Origin: CAVQSS01 sp963746605 | GTDB taxonomy: Bacteria; Desulfobacterota; RBG-13-43-22 | Direction: 5' to 3' | DNA: 64,000 bases | Assembly: GCA_963746605.1 (NCBI GenBank) | Contig: CAVVCH010000043.1 | Span: 1 to 64,000, forward strand | Shown: positions 55,130 to 64,000 of the stretch, piece after piece | Layout: each line of letters opens with the position of its first letter | Numbering within the stretch: the stretch's first letter is position 1 | Made by a program: the position numbers and the translations under genes | Notes under the pieces: model-generated | Database searches by the model: none | The model's input: only the letters and a program-made list of their open reading frames with translations | Told to the model about the DNA's origin: nothing

Positions 55130-55163
55130 GTTATATGTAGCATACCCCTTAAATTCTTGTCAA
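55130..55163 (-). promoter_or_regulatory. possible promoter of the por genes
   Basis: TTGACA on the minus strand at 55163-55158 is a perfect -35 hexamer, with TACATA 18 bases on as a poor -10, about 50 bases before porG. It overlaps the end of ilvH. Confidence 0.3.
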
Positions 55164-55166
55164 GGG

Positions 55167-55670
55167 TTAAACAATAAATTCTTTGCTGTCCCCCAGACTC
55201 TCGATCGGCAGGGCGATCAACCCGGTGCGGGCCATTTCCTTGGCCTTGAAAGGGGCCAGGGCCATCAACACGGAGTGGATTTGCCGCTCGTTTCCTGAAA
55301 ATTCAATGGTGGCCGTCTGATCGGAAATATCCACGATGACGGCCCCGAAGGAATTGGCGATCTGAATAAACTCCACCCTTCTATCCGCCGGAAGAAGGAC
55401 GGTCATCAGAATCAATTCCCGGGTAACCGCCTGGGAGTATTTGAGGTCAATGACCCGGATAACGTCGATCAGTTTCCGAAGCTGCTTGATAACCTGCTCC
55501 AGAACCGCTTCATCCCCGGAAACCACCAGGGTGATCCGCGTCACGTCCGGCCGTTCGGTTATGCCGGCGGCAATGCTTTCGATATTATAGGCCCGCCGGG
55601 TGAAAAGGCCGGCCACGTGGGAGAGAACTCCGGGATGATTTCGAACCAGGACCGATATTACCTGACGCAT
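55167..55670 (-). CDS. ilvH: acetolactate synthase small (regulatory) subunit
   Basis: The 167-residue subunit begins RQVISVLVRNHPGVLSHVAG LFTRR-type ACT domain, followed by YNIESIAAGITERPDVTRIT and the C-terminal ALS-ss domain. It mediates valine feedback on IlvB. Three bases separate it from ilvB. Confidence 0.95.
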   Translation of the reverse strand: MRQVISVLVRNHPGVLSHVAGLFTRRAYNIESIAAGITERPDVTRITLVVSGDEAVLEQVIKQLRKLIDVIRVIDLKYSQAVTRELILMTVLLPADRRVEFIQIANSFGAVIVDISDQTATIEFSGNERQIHSVLMALAPFKAKEMARTGLIALPIESLGDSKEFIV

Positions 55671-55673
55671 AAC

Positions 55674-57365
55674 CTAACACTCCTCCATGATTTCACAAAT
55701 CCCCTTACCGGCCGGGACCATGGGAAAGACGTTTTCCTCTGGAGCCACTCGAAAATCAATCAGAAAAGGACCGGGGTCCGACAGGGCCTTATCAATGGCC
55801 GAACGGACTTCCTCGTTGGTCCGGACAATCAGTCCCGGGATACCGTACCCCTCTGCCACCTTGGTGAACTCGGGGTTGAATTCAAAACGGGTCTGGGAAT
55901 AGCGCTTGTTGCAAAACATTTCCTGCCATTGACGAACCATCCCCAGGACGCCGTTATTGAACAAAAAGATCTTAACCGGGATATTGTAGGTTCGGATAGT
56001 GGCCAATTCCTGGATGCACATCTGGAAGCTGCCGTCTCCGCTGACCACGATGACCGTGTCATCCGGACAGCCCACCTGAGCGCCGATGGCCGCTGGAAAG
56101 CCGAAGCCCATGGTGCCCAGCCCGCCGGAGGAAATAAAGCCCCTCGGCTTCCGGGTTTTGATGTACTGGGCGGCCCACATCTGATGCTGCCCCACATCGG
56201 TGGCCACAATCAATTCCCGGCCCGGAATCTCGTTGATACACTCCAGGATATATTGGGGTTTTAGACCCCCCTCCCTTGAATATTTCAAGGGGTGCTCCCG
56301 TTTCCAGTCGCTGACCTGCTCCAGCCACTTTTTCCGTTCCCCGGCCTTGATCCGACCCAAGGCCTGGGTCAGGACCGTTTTCAGGTCGCCCACAATGGGG
56401 ATGTCCACGTTCACTCGCTTGCCGATTTCGGCCGCATCGATATCGACGTGGACGATCTTGGCCTGGGGGGCGAATTTCTTTACATCGCCGGCCACCCGGT
56501 CGTCAAACCGGACTCCCAGGGCCAGGATCAGGTCGGATTGATAGATGGAGGTATTGGCATACCAGGTGCCGTGCATGCCCAGCATGCCCAGGGCCAGGGG
56601 ATCGTCCTCAGGGAAACTCCCCTTACCCATCAGGGTGGTGGTAATGGGAATCTGCAAGGCACGGATAAACCGGCCCAGTTCCTCGGTGGCCCCGGCGGAG
56701 ATCACCCCTCCGCCCACATAGGCCACCGGCCGCTGCGCTTCCCGGATGGCCTTGACCATGGTCTCGATCTGTTTGGGATGCCCCTTAAAGGCGGGATGGT
56801 AGCTGGGGATCTGGACCTCGGTAACGGGTTTATAGCGGATTTTTTTTTCCTGGATGTCCTTGGGCAGGTCCACCAGAACCGGACCGGGCCGCCCGGTGCG
56901 GGCGATATAAAAGGCCTCCTTCAGGGTCCGAGCCAGATCATTCAGATCCTTGACCAAAAAATTATACTTGGTGATGGGGATGCTGATCCCGTAAATATCA
57001 GCTTCCTGGAAACTGTCGTTGCCGATCATGTGGGTGGGCACCTGGCCGGTCAGAGCCACCAGGGGCACGGAATCCATATTGGCATTGGCCAGGCCGGTCA
57101 CCAGATTCGTGGCCCCGGGTCCGGAAGTGGCGATGCAGACTCCCACCCTGCCGGTGGCCCGGGCATACCCGTCGGCCGCGTGGGCCGCCCCCTGCTCATG
57201 GCGAGTCAGGATGTGACGGATGGAGCAGTCGTACAGGGCGTCGTAAAGAGGGATAACCGATCCGCCGGGAAAACCAAACAGCACGTCCACCCCCTCTTCC
57301 CGCAGGACCTCGACGATAATTTCAGAGCCTTTCATTAATCCGCTACTGGTCATAGTGTCTTTCAC
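55674..57365 (-). CDS. ilvB: acetolactate synthase large subunit
   Basis: The 563-residue TPP-dependent enzyme makes acetolactate for valine, leucine and isoleucine. EGVDVLFGFPGGSVIPLYDA, RHEQGAAHAADGYARATGRV (catalytic Glu in the N-terminal domain), and the TPP motif GDGSFQMCIQELATIRTYNI with NNGVLGMVRQWQ. Length matches the family. A single intact frame. Confidence 0.96.
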   Translation of the reverse strand: MKDTMTSSGLMKGSEIIVEVLREEGVDVLFGFPGGSVIPLYDALYDCSIRHILTRHEQGAAHAADGYARATGRVGVCIATSGPGATNLVTGLANANMDSVPLVALTGQVPTHMIGNDSFQEADIYGISIPITKYNFLVKDLNDLARTLKEAFYIARTGRPGPVLVDLPKDIQEKKIRYKPVTEVQIPSYHPAFKGHPKQIETMVKAIREAQRPVAYVGGGVISAGATEELGRFIRALQIPITTTLMGKGSFPEDDPLALGMLGMHGTWYANTSIYQSDLILALGVRFDDRVAGDVKKFAPQAKIVHVDIDAAEIGKRVNVDIPIVGDLKTVLTQALGRIKAGERKKWLEQVSDWKREHPLKYSREGGLKPQYILECINEIPGRELIVATDVGQHQMWAAQYIKTRKPRGFISSGGLGTMGFGFPAAIGAQVGCPDDTVIVVSGDGSFQMCIQELATIRTYNIPVKIFLFNNGVLGMVRQWQEMFCNKRYSQTRFEFNPEFTKVAEGYGIPGLIVRTNEEVRSAIDKALSDPGPFLIDFRVAPEENVFPMVPAGKGICEIMEEC

Positions 57366-57461
57366 CTTTTAATTTTTGTATTGCTTCGTTTGAATTTGTG
57401 TCGGATTTGGAAATCCGGGCTTCGGATTGCGGAATTGAAACAAAAATTCAGATATTTTTGG

Positions 57462-58067
57462 TCAAGTTTCTCTCCGGCTTTCCAAAGACATCTTGATGGT
57501 GTAGCTATCCATGTATTTCAGGTCCCCTCCCATGGGGATACCGTAGGCGATCCGGGTCAGGCGCGTCTGGGGCCTCCGGGCTTTGATCTGCTCGCTCAGA
57601 TAGGAGATGGTCGCCTCCCCTTCCGTAGTCGGATTGAGGGCCAGAACCACTTCGTTGATGGACTCCGTCTCCAAACGATCCAGGAGTTCCCGGATCCGCA
57701 ATTCCCGGGGGCCGATCCCGTCGATCGGCGACAGGGTCCCCTGAAGGACATGATATTTTCCCCTGAATCCCCCGCTCTTTTCCAGGGCCAATAAGTCACC
57801 CGGACCTTCCACCACGCACAACAGATCGGCCTTTCTTCCCGGGTGCTGGCACAAGGGGCAGGGGTCGGAGTCCGTCCAGTTAAAACAGATGGAGCAGGTC
57901 CGGATCTTTTCTTTTACCTGCACGAGGTTCCGGGCCAATTCCTGGATTTCCTCTTCCGAACTGCGCAGGAAGTGCAGGGCCAAGCGGGTGGCGCTCTTCT
58001 CCCCCAACCCCGGCAGGCGGGTCAGTGAGGTGATCAACCGGGCCAGGGGGGGCGGATATAAGGCCAT
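57462..58067 (-). CDS. recR: recombination mediator RecR
   Basis: The 201-residue protein has the RecR order: helix-hairpin-helix (LITSLTRLPGLGEKSATRLA), Cys4 zinc finger (CSICFNWTDSDPCPLCQHPG, ligands at CxxC and CxxC), and Toprim (LLCVVEGPGDLLALE, ALNPTTEGEATISYL). Three bases after ebfC, the standard pair. Confidence 0.97.
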   Translation of the reverse strand: MALYPPPLARLITSLTRLPGLGEKSATRLALHFLRSSEEEIQELARNLVQVKEKIRTCSICFNWTDSDPCPLCQHPGRKADLLCVVEGPGDLLALEKSGGFRGKYHVLQGTLSPIDGIGPRELRIRELLDRLETESINEVVLALNPTTEGEATISYLSEQIKARRPQTRLTRIAYGIPMGGDLKYMDSYTIKMSLESRRET

Positions 58068-58069
58068 AG

Positions 58070-58390
58070 CTAAAACAAGCCGGGAATTTTCAGACCCCCG
58101 GTGATCTTGGACATTTCCTGCTGTACCATCTCCTGAGACTTGCGCAAGGCATCATTCACCGCGGCCTGGACCAAGTCCTGGAGCATCTCGATGTCCTCCG
58201 GATTGACTACCTCCGGTTCGATCTTCAAGGAAACGATCTCCTGGCGGCCATTGGCGGTAACGGTCACCATCCCGCCCCCGGCCGAACCATCGATTGTTTT
58301 TTGAGCCATCTCTTCCTGGACCGAGGCCAGGCGCTCCTGGATTTTTTTGGCCTGGTTCATGATATTGCCCATATTGCCAAAGCTTTTCAT
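58070..58390 (-). CDS. ebfC: YbaB/EbfC nucleoid-associated protein
   Basis: The 106-residue protein starts MKSFGNMGNIMNQAKKIQER and contains DGSAGGGMVTVTANGRQEIV and NDALRKSQEMVQQEMSKITG, standard for YbaB/EbfC. The ATG at 58390 was preferred over an upstream start at 58453 because AGGAAAAAATT precedes it. dnaX, often upstream of this pair, is not present. Confidence 0.93.
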   Translation of the reverse strand: MKSFGNMGNIMNQAKKIQERLASVQEEMAQKTIDGSAGGGMVTVTANGRQEIVSLKIEPEVVNPEDIEMLQDLVQAAVNDALRKSQEMVQQEMSKITGGLKIPGLF

Positions 58391-58600
58391 AATTTTTTCC
58401 TTACCTGCTGCAAAATGATTTGATATTTTGAGAAATTTTATCCTGTTATTCAAATGTTGTAAAGTGCTCTTTTAAATCCCCCCTTCAAAAAGCACCACGC
58501 TACGGCCTTCTACAAAGAATTCCCATTTTTCAAGATCAGCCTTGACAAATTGTAACAGATGATACACATTATTGGTAACAATTGTTTTAATGGAGCCCCA

Positions 58601-59599
58601 ATGAATTCCAATGACTCGAAAATGTGGCTGATTTTAATACATCAACTTCCCCCTAAACCCAACGCGCTACGAGTAAAAATCTGGCGACGGTTGCAGCAGG
58701 TGGGCGCCGTGGCTATTAAGCAGTCGGTCTATGCCTTACCCCATTCCGAACACTCACGGGAGGACTTGAACTGGATACTCAAAGAGATCGTCGAGGGCGG
58801 TGGGGATGGATCTATTTCGGAGGCGCGGTTTCTGGCAGGTTTAACCGACAATCAGGTGGTTGAACTGTTTCACGATGCACGCCGGTTCGATTACGAAAAA
58901 ATCATCCGGGAGGCCCGGCAGTTGCTCCTGGTCTGGGCTTCCGGGCAGGACGACCCGAAGGATCCGGCGTTGAAGGGGCCGGCCCAGGTGTCCCGACTAC
59001 GGCGCCGACTGGACGAGGTCCTGGCCATCGATTTCTTCCAATCGCCAGAACGGGAAACCGCGGACACTTTGCTTCAGGAACTGGCGACCCAAGTATCCGG
59101 TGAGCCTTCGACGTCGCCTACCGGCCTGGAGGAGGTCGGAAATCTCCGGGGAAAGACCTGGGTAACCCGCGGAAATCTTTTTGTGGATCGTTTAGCCTGC
59201 GGCTGGCTGATTCGGCGCTTTATCGACAGCCAAGCGGCCTTCAAGTTCGTCCTCGGGCCTCGATACAGCCCCGCGGCCGGGGAACTTCGCTTCGATATGT
59301 TTGAAGGAGAATTCACTCACGAGGGGGACCGCTGCACCTTCGAAGGGATGATCCGGCATCTGGGCCTCAAGGATCGGGCACTGGATTCCCTGGCTGAAAT
59401 CATCCACGACATCGACCTGAAAGACCAAAAATACGGCCGCCGGGAAACGGACGGTTTCCGTGCCCTGCTGACCGGTCTGGTGGCTTCGCATTCGGACGAT
59501 GCGCGGCGTTTGGAGGAGGGAATCCGGTTGTTTGATAACCTGTATGCCTATTTTCAAAGAGCCAAGGGAGAACTCCCTTCTGTGAAGGAAGAAACTTAA
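58601..59599 (+). CDS. chrB: chromate resistance protein ChrB
   Basis: The ATG at 58601 (MNSNDSKMWLILIHQLPPKP) was chosen for its GGAGCC site. The N-terminal half holds the ChrB winged-helix region (RVKIWRRLQQVGAVAIKQSV, YALPHSEHSREDL); the C-terminal half is ChrB_C (WVTRGNLFVDRLACGWLIRR, FEGEFTHEGDRCTFEGMIRH, EIIHDIDLKDQKYGR). ChrB senses chromate and represses the chr unit. It heads the plus-strand unit that ends with chrA. Confidence 0.9.
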   Translation: MNSNDSKMWLILIHQLPPKPNALRVKIWRRLQQVGAVAIKQSVYALPHSEHSREDLNWILKEIVEGGGDGSISEARFLAGLTDNQVVELFHDARRFDYEKIIREARQLLLVWASGQDDPKDPALKGPAQVSRLRRRLDEVLAIDFFQSPERETADTLLQELATQVSGEPSTSPTGLEEVGNLRGKTWVTRGNLFVDRLACGWLIRRFIDSQAAFKFVLGPRYSPAAGELRFDMFEGEFTHEGDRCTFEGMIRHLGLKDRALDSLAEIIHDIDLKDQKYGRRETDGFRALLTGLVASHSDDARRLEEGIRLFDNLYAYFQRAKGELPSVKEET

Positions 59600-59634
59600 A
59601 CGGCAAATAAACGGCGAAAAAAGGAGACGACTCA

Positions 59635-60076
59635 ATGCGATGGATAACCCGATCTCATGTGCACGTCGACCGGGTGGCCTGTCCCTGGCTGATCACCCGG
59701 TTCATCGACTCGGCTGCCGAATTTCTCTTTGTCCCAAAAGTAAGGTCTGGAAATCGCCGAAAAGGAAGGCGCCATCCCCTTCGACACGCCCGGAGCGGAA
59801 CTGCATCACCGGGAAAACCGTTGTACCTTCGATGTGATCATCAAGGAATATGGGTTGACTGATAAGGCTCTGCTGCGAATGGCCAAGGTCATCAACGCCG
59901 CCGACACCGACCGATTGGACGCCGATCCCCTGGCGGCTGGTTTCGAGGCCATCGCCGTCGGCTACAGCCTGCGCTATCCCGATGATCGGGAAAACATCGA
60001 GCGGCAGTTCGAGGTCTACGACGCCCTGTATGCCTGGTGCCGTCTGGACGTGGCCGGGAGCAGATCGAAAGGATAA
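59635..60076 (+). CDS. second ChrB C-terminal-like protein (frameshifted)
   Basis: About 147 residues: MRWITRSHVHVDRVACPWLI, TRFIDSAAEFLFVPK, then after a one-base shift near 59745 LEIAEKEGAIPFDTPGAELH, HRENRCTFDVIIKEYGL, and VINAADTDRLDADP. This is the ChrB_C domain alone, without the winged helix. It may be an enzymatic or sensory partner. AAAGGAGACG precedes the start. Confidence 0.85.
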
Positions 60077-60079
60077 TCC

Positions 60080-61336
60080 ATGGCGCTCTCAGACACCGCA
60101 ACCACCCGCACCGCCCGGATCACCGGCTTCCTCGCCCTGCAGCGCAGCACCGTCGGGTTGCTGGCCATGGTGGTGCTGGTAGGCATGGGCGAGCGGATGG
60201 CCGAACGCTTTCTGCCCATCTACCTGATGGCCCTGGGGGGCGGCGCACTGTCCATCGGGCTGCTCCAGGCCATGGACAACCTGCTTTCCGCCCTCTACAG
60301 TTTTCCCGGCGGTTACCTTTCCGATCGCATCGGGACCAAGCGTTCCCTCCTGGTCTTCAACCTGGTGGCCATGGCCGGCTTCGCCTTGGTGATCGTGATC
60401 CCTTCCTGGCAGGCGGTGCTGGCCGGGGCGGTGCTCTTCATCTCCTGGTCGGCCATCTCGCTGCCGGCCACCATGAGCCTGATGTACAAGGTGCTCCCCC
60501 AAAACAAACGCACCATGGGGGTGACCATGCATTCGCTGGTGCGCCGGTTCCCCATGGCCCTGGGACCATTGGTCGGCGGGGTCTTTATCGGCGTCTGGGG
60601 CGAACGGGATGGAGTTCGCCTGGCCTTTGGGGCGGCGTTGGCCCTGGCCGGTATAGGCCTGCTACTTCAACAGCGGCTGCTGGCCGACGACAGGTCCACG
60701 AAATCCGCGGCGGACGCCTGCGAACTTTCACCGGAAAAAAACCCGCTGAAACTGCTGCGGCTGATGAACCCGGCCATGAAAGGGCTTCTGGTTACCGACA
60801 TCCTGATCCGCTTCTGCGAACAGATCCCCTACGCTTTCGTGGTGGTCTGGTGTCTGAAGACCATCGCCGAGCCGGTGTCTGCCGTTCAATTCGGCCTGCT
60901 CACCACGATGGAGATGGCCACGGCGGTATTGGTCTATATCCCGGTGGCCTACCTGGCGGACCGGAGTCACAAGAAGCCCTTTGTCCTCATCACCTTTGTC
61001 TTCTTCACCTTCTTCCCCCTGGTGCTTCTGTACAGCCGCTCCTTCGAATGGCTGGTCCTGGCCTTTATCCTCCGGGGCCTCAAGGAGTTCGGAGAGCCCA
61101 CCCGCAAGTCCCTGATCATGGATCTATCCCCGAAAAGCTGCCAGGCGGGCATGTTCGGGCTCTATTACCTGATCCGGGATGTCTTTGTATCCGTCGCCGC
61201 CCTGGGGGGCGCGTTCTTATGGCAAATCAGCCCGGAGACGAACTTCATCACGGCCTTCGTCTTCGGGATCATCGGCACCTTGGGTTTCGCGGTCTGGGGG
61301 CGGGATATTCCGGTCCCCGGGACAACAACAAAATAG
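60080..61336 (+). CDS. MFS transporter
   Basis: The 418-residue transporter has 12 helices with the MFS A-like motif GGYLSDRIGTKRSLLVFNL between helices 2 and 3 and AYLADRSHKKPFVL in the second half. It lies between ChrB-like and rhodanese genes, so a role in chromate/sulfate or metal stress is likely, but the substrate is unknown. Three bases separate it from the ChrB-like gene. Confidence 0.9.
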   Translation: MALSDTATTRTARITGFLALQRSTVGLLAMVVLVGMGERMAERFLPIYLMALGGGALSIGLLQAMDNLLSALYSFPGGYLSDRIGTKRSLLVFNLVAMAGFALVIVIPSWQAVLAGAVLFISWSAISLPATMSLMYKVLPQNKRTMGVTMHSLVRRFPMALGPLVGGVFIGVWGERDGVRLAFGAALALAGIGLLLQQRLLADDRSTKSAADACELSPEKNPLKLLRLMNPAMKGLLVTDILIRFCEQIPYAFVVVWCLKTIAEPVSAVQFGLLTTMEMATAVLVYIPVAYLADRSHKKPFVLITFVFFTFFPLVLLYSRSFEWLVLAFILRGLKEFGEPTRKSLIMDLSPKSCQAGMFGLYYLIRDVFVSVAALGGAFLWQISPETNFITAFVFGIIGTLGFAVWGRDIPVPGTTTK

Positions 61337-61347
61337 GAGAAATCCCC

Positions 61348-61674
61348 ATGGCTCATTCCATTAATCCTCAAGAGTTAAAAAGACGTCTCACCGGCGACAA
61401 AGCCCCATTTCTGATCGACGTGCGCCGCAAGACGGATTACGAGGCCGACCCCAAGAAAATCGCCGGCGCCATCTGGCGGGACCCTGAAAAAATCGAGGAC
61501 TGGATCAAGGACCTGCCCTCCGGCGCCCCCGCCGTTGTCTATTGCGTCAAGGGCGGATCGGTCAGCCAATCCGTGGCGGATCGGATGCGAAAAGAAGGCT
61601 TAGGCGCGGCGTTCTTGGAAGGAGGGCTCAAGGCCTGGACCGAGAATGACCAGTTCACCGAGAGCGTCCCTTGA
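61348..61674 (+). CDS. rhodanese-like sulfurtransferase
   Basis: The 108-residue single-domain rhodanese has FLIDVRRKTDYEADPKKIAG at the N-terminal boundary and the active-site loop VVYCVKGGSVSQSVADRM with catalytic Cys. Start 61348 has a TAGGAGAA site. It is the fourth gene of the chr unit and could supply sulfane sulfur or act in chromate stress. Confidence 0.9.
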   Translation: MAHSINPQELKRRLTGDKAPFLIDVRRKTDYEADPKKIAGAIWRDPEKIEDWIKDLPSGAPAVVYCVKGGSVSQSVADRMRKEGLGAAFLEGGLKAWTENDQFTESVP

Positions 61675-61728
61675 CCGTTGAAGACCACAAAACAGTAAAC
61701 CCTTAAATCAAATCTTAGGAGGTGCGTT

Positions 61729-62181
61729 ATGAAAGAAATCAAAGACATCCTATTTCCCATTGACTTCTCGATTTCCGTCCCAAAGATCACACCCCTTGTG
61801 AGGACCTTTTCTTTGAAATTCGAAGCCGTCGTCCATCTCTTGCATGTGGTGGGTGACTTCAGTTACATGGGCGGATTTGACGTTGCCTACCCCTCCATAG
61901 AAGAATTGCAAAATCAAATTATCGCTTCCGCGGTTAAACAGATGGATCAGGTCTGCGAGGAAAATCTACAGGGCTGTCCTCTCTTTATCAAGGATGTCAT
62001 GGTGGGTGATCCGGGTTTGGAAATTATAAGATATGCTGAAGAGAAAGGAATTGATCTGATCATCATGGGAACTCATGGGCGGAAAACTCTGGCCCATCTC
62101 CTTTTGGGCAGCGTGGCCGAACAGGTGGTCAGGAATTCGCCGGTTCCGGTCTTAACGGTCAACCCCTATAGAATTCAATAA
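61729..62181 (+). CDS. universal stress protein UspA family
   Basis: The 150-residue protein has ILFPIDFSISVPKITPLVRT at the N-terminus, DLIIMGTHGRKTLAHLLLGS with the GxxG(9)G(S/T) ATP motif, and SVAEQVVRNSPVPVLTV. ATP-binding is expected. A GGAGGTG site precedes the start. Confidence 0.93.
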   Translation: MKEIKDILFPIDFSISVPKITPLVRTFSLKFEAVVHLLHVVGDFSYMGGFDVAYPSIEELQNQIIASAVKQMDQVCEENLQGCPLFIKDVMVGDPGLEIIRYAEEKGIDLIIMGTHGRKTLAHLLLGSVAEQVVRNSPVPVLTVNPYRIQ

Positions 62182-62288
62182 GGATCTCAGAATCGGTTCT
62201 CTCCATAAATGATCGTGCAATTTGTAGACAATCCGCGAAGGAAAGTCCTTAACCTTAACAAGGCTGCCAGGAGCGGTAGGAGGATGAT

Positions 62289-62966
62289 ATGAAGAAAGGA
62301 TATTTCTTCATTTTTGGGGCGTCGGCTCTACAACCAGTATTGCCATGGGCTTAAAAGCAATGTTATTATTATCAGTATTGTTATCGACCGATCTTAGAGC
62401 CCAGAACTTAGAGAAAATATGGAATTTCGATGGGGATAAGCAAGGCGATATCCGGCCGGGCTTCACCAATGAAAGGGGTGACTGGAAAATCGCGGCCGAT
62501 CCGACCGCCCCTTCGCAACCGAATGTCCTAGCCCAACCGGCCAAAAATTCGGGCTCAACATTCAACCTCATCCTGGTCAAAGGAACGAATTATGAAAATG
62601 TAGATCTCTCCGTCAAGATGAAGGCCGTAGCCGGCCAAGAGGACCAGGGGGGAGGGTTGGTCTGGCGGGCCAAAGATGGCCAAGAACTACTATGTGGCCC
62701 GCTACAATCCCTTGGAGGATAATTACCGCCTCTATAAAGTCGAGAAGGGAAGGCGCAGTCAGATTCAAAGCGCCGACATCAAACATAGCGACGGCTGGCA
62801 TACCTTGCGGGTGACCATGGAAAACGACCGTATCCAATGCTTTTATGATGGCAAGAAGGTTCTGGAAGCGAAGGACTCGACCTTTCAGGAGCCAGGCAAA
62901 ATCGGTCTGTGGACCAAGGCCGATGCCCGGAGTCATTTTGATGATCTGAAAGTCATCGGGAAATAA
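62289..62966 (+). CDS. exported concanavalin-like (DUF1080-type) domain protein, frameshifted
   Basis: The mature part reads KIWNFDGDKQGDIRPGFTNE, VDLSVKMKAVAGQEDQGGGL, then after a shift near 62685 KNYYVARYNPLEDNYRLYKV, HTLRVTMENDRIQCFYDGKK and KIGLWTKADARSHFDDLKVI, a beta-sandwich typical of DUF1080-like laminin G/concanavalin A-type folds. The AGGAGG-preceded ATG at 62289 (MKKGYFFIFGASAL) and the signal-like stretch from 62345 (MLLLSVLLSTDLRAQ) are in different frames, so a second shift near 62335 is likely. Sits immediately before chrA. Confidence 0.7.
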
Positions 62967-62967
62967 G

Positions 62968-64000
62968 GTGACCGAACAGACGCCCCATCCTTCTTTCCGG
63001 GAGGCCTTCAAGTTCTGGCTGAAGCTGGGATTTATCAGCTTCGGCGGGCCGACCGGGCAAATCGCCATCATGCACCAGGAATTGGTGGAAAAAAGGAAAT
63101 GGATTTCCAACACCCGGTTCCTCCAGGCCCTCAATTACTGCATGCTCCTGCCGGGCCCGGAAGCCAAACAGTTGGCCATTTATATCGGCTGGCTGCTCCA
63201 TAAAATACCGGGAGGAGTGGTGGCGGGCAGTTTCTTTGTCATCCCCTCCATTTTCATCCTTTTCGGCCTCAGCCTGGTTTATGCCGTTTATGGGAACATT
63301 CCCTGGATCGCCGCGGTCTTCAGCGGCCTCAAACCCGCCGTCCTGGCCATTGTGGCCGCCGCCGTCATTAAAATTGCCCAAAAGGCCTTAAAGAACGAGA
63401 TCATGATAGCCCTGGGGGCCTGTCCTTTGTGGCGATCTTCTTTTTCAAGGTCCCCTTTCCAATAATTATCCTGAGCGCCGGATTGATAGGACTCCTGGGA
63501 GGAATATTCCTGCCCAGGAAATTCGAGGTCATCAAGGAGAAGGACGGTGATTCGGAGGAGGCTTATGTCCAATACTGTGAGATAGACCTCCCTTGCCATA
63601 TCGAACCCTCCATGAAACGGAATATTATTCTAATTCTGGTTTTTCTGTCGTTCTGGATTATTCCCATGGGAGGGCTGATCTTAATTTCAAATCCTGTCTT
63701 TGTCACCGAAGGATTGTTCTTTACCAAAGCCGCTTTTCTAACCTTTGGCGGGGCCTACGCCGTCTTGGCCTACATCGCCCAGGCCGGCGTGGAGCAATTC
63801 GCCTGGTTGACCGGCCCCCAGATGATCGACGGGCTGGGATTGGCTGAAACCACTCCCGGCCCTTTAATCATGGTGGTCCAGTTTATCGGCTTCATGGCGG
63901 GATGGAATAATCCGGGAACTTTAAATCCTATTTGGGCCGGACTTATCGGCTCCCTGATCGCCACTTATTTTACCTTTCTCCCCTCTTTTTTATTCATCCT
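62968..64000 (+). CDS. chrA: chromate transporter ChrA, 3' end outside window (frameshifted)
   Basis: Long-form CHR-family exporter of chromate or sulfate. GTG start at 62968. First half: FWLKLGFISFGGPTGQIAIM, WISNTRFLQALNYCMLLPGP-EA, then helices GGVVAGSFFVIPSIFILFGL. A one-base shift at a five-G run near 63420 separates LSFVAIFFFKVPFP. Second half: FLTFGGAYAVLAYIAQAGV and LGLAETTPGPLIMVVQFIGF, the repeated signature. The frame is open to the right edge. Confidence 0.9.

Noticed and set aside
56292..57338. Plus-strand open frame of 348 codons opposite ilvB
   Set aside because: Antisense shadow; ilvB is intact and fully conserved on the minus strand.
60037..61347. Long plus-strand frame overlapping the MFS gene, ending in the rhodanese
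   Set aside because: Only the last 108 codons (rhodanese) are real; the preceding part is an out-of-frame reading of the MFS transporter gene.

Overview
The window reads like part of a Desulfobacterota ('Deltaproteobacteria')-type genome, probably from an uncultured or draft assembly. This is inferred from the gene mix: an exosortase-type exopolysaccharide locus, TreT/TreY/TreZ trehalose genes, a B12-dependent ribonucleotide reductase, a four-subunit 2-oxoacid:ferredoxin oxidoreductase, DUF169 and DUF5752 proteins, a TIGR01212-type radical SAM protein and a Liv-type ABC importer. No rRNA, CRISPR array or phage block is seen.

Layout. 1-1.4 kb: an IS110-family element running off the left edge. 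1.9-11.6 kb: an eroded exopolysaccharide locus (sugar transferase, tyrosine autokinase, metallophosphoesterase, and fragments of two deacetylases, a Wza-type exporter and an AAA ATPase) mixed with toxin-antitoxin genes and integrase debris, with a divergent LuxR-type regulator at 10.4 kb. 11.6-13.9 kb: small exported proteins, a Cys-rich protein and a tandem NosL protein. 13.9-21.5 kb: trehalose block (treT, DUF5752, a TreZ-TreY fusion, SYLF). 22-26.4 kb: metal-efflux permease with an ArsR regulator, small exported proteins, a putative molybdenum carrier, and dispersed repeats. 26.5-29.8 kb: two consecutive cupredoxin/multicopper oxidase genes and an exported beta-propeller. 29.9-34.8 kb: nrdJ, ogt, a radical SAM protein and DUF169. 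34.9-43 kb (plus strand): DksA-like protein, aldo/keto reductase, two MBL-fold hydrolases, flavin reductase, response regulator, amidase, SfsA-DUF123 fusion and a Phd/PIN toxin-antitoxin pair. 43.1-58.4 kb (minus strand): livFGMHJ, ChaN-PDZ lipoprotein, TauE/SafE permease, LOG-family protein, a tRNA-Asn cluster with broken copies around a GIY-YIG nuclease gene, por genes, ilvBH, recR and ebfC. 58.6-64 kb (plus strand): chromate-resistance cluster (chrB, second ChrB-like protein, MFS, rhodanese, universal stress protein, chrA cut by the right edge).

Two cross-cutting observations matter for any reader. First, at least 25 single-base frameshifts break otherwise well-conserved genes (seven in treZ-treY alone), many at homopolymers and some in compensating pairs, while 43-59 kb has none; uncorrected sequencing indels are the simplest explanation, so split genes are annotated here as single genes. 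Second, the region carries families of small palindromic and terminal-inverted-repeat elements, and the strangest structure is the tRNA-Asn array at 51.3-52.0 kb, where internal arms of broken tRNA copies are replaced by GC-rich hairpins.
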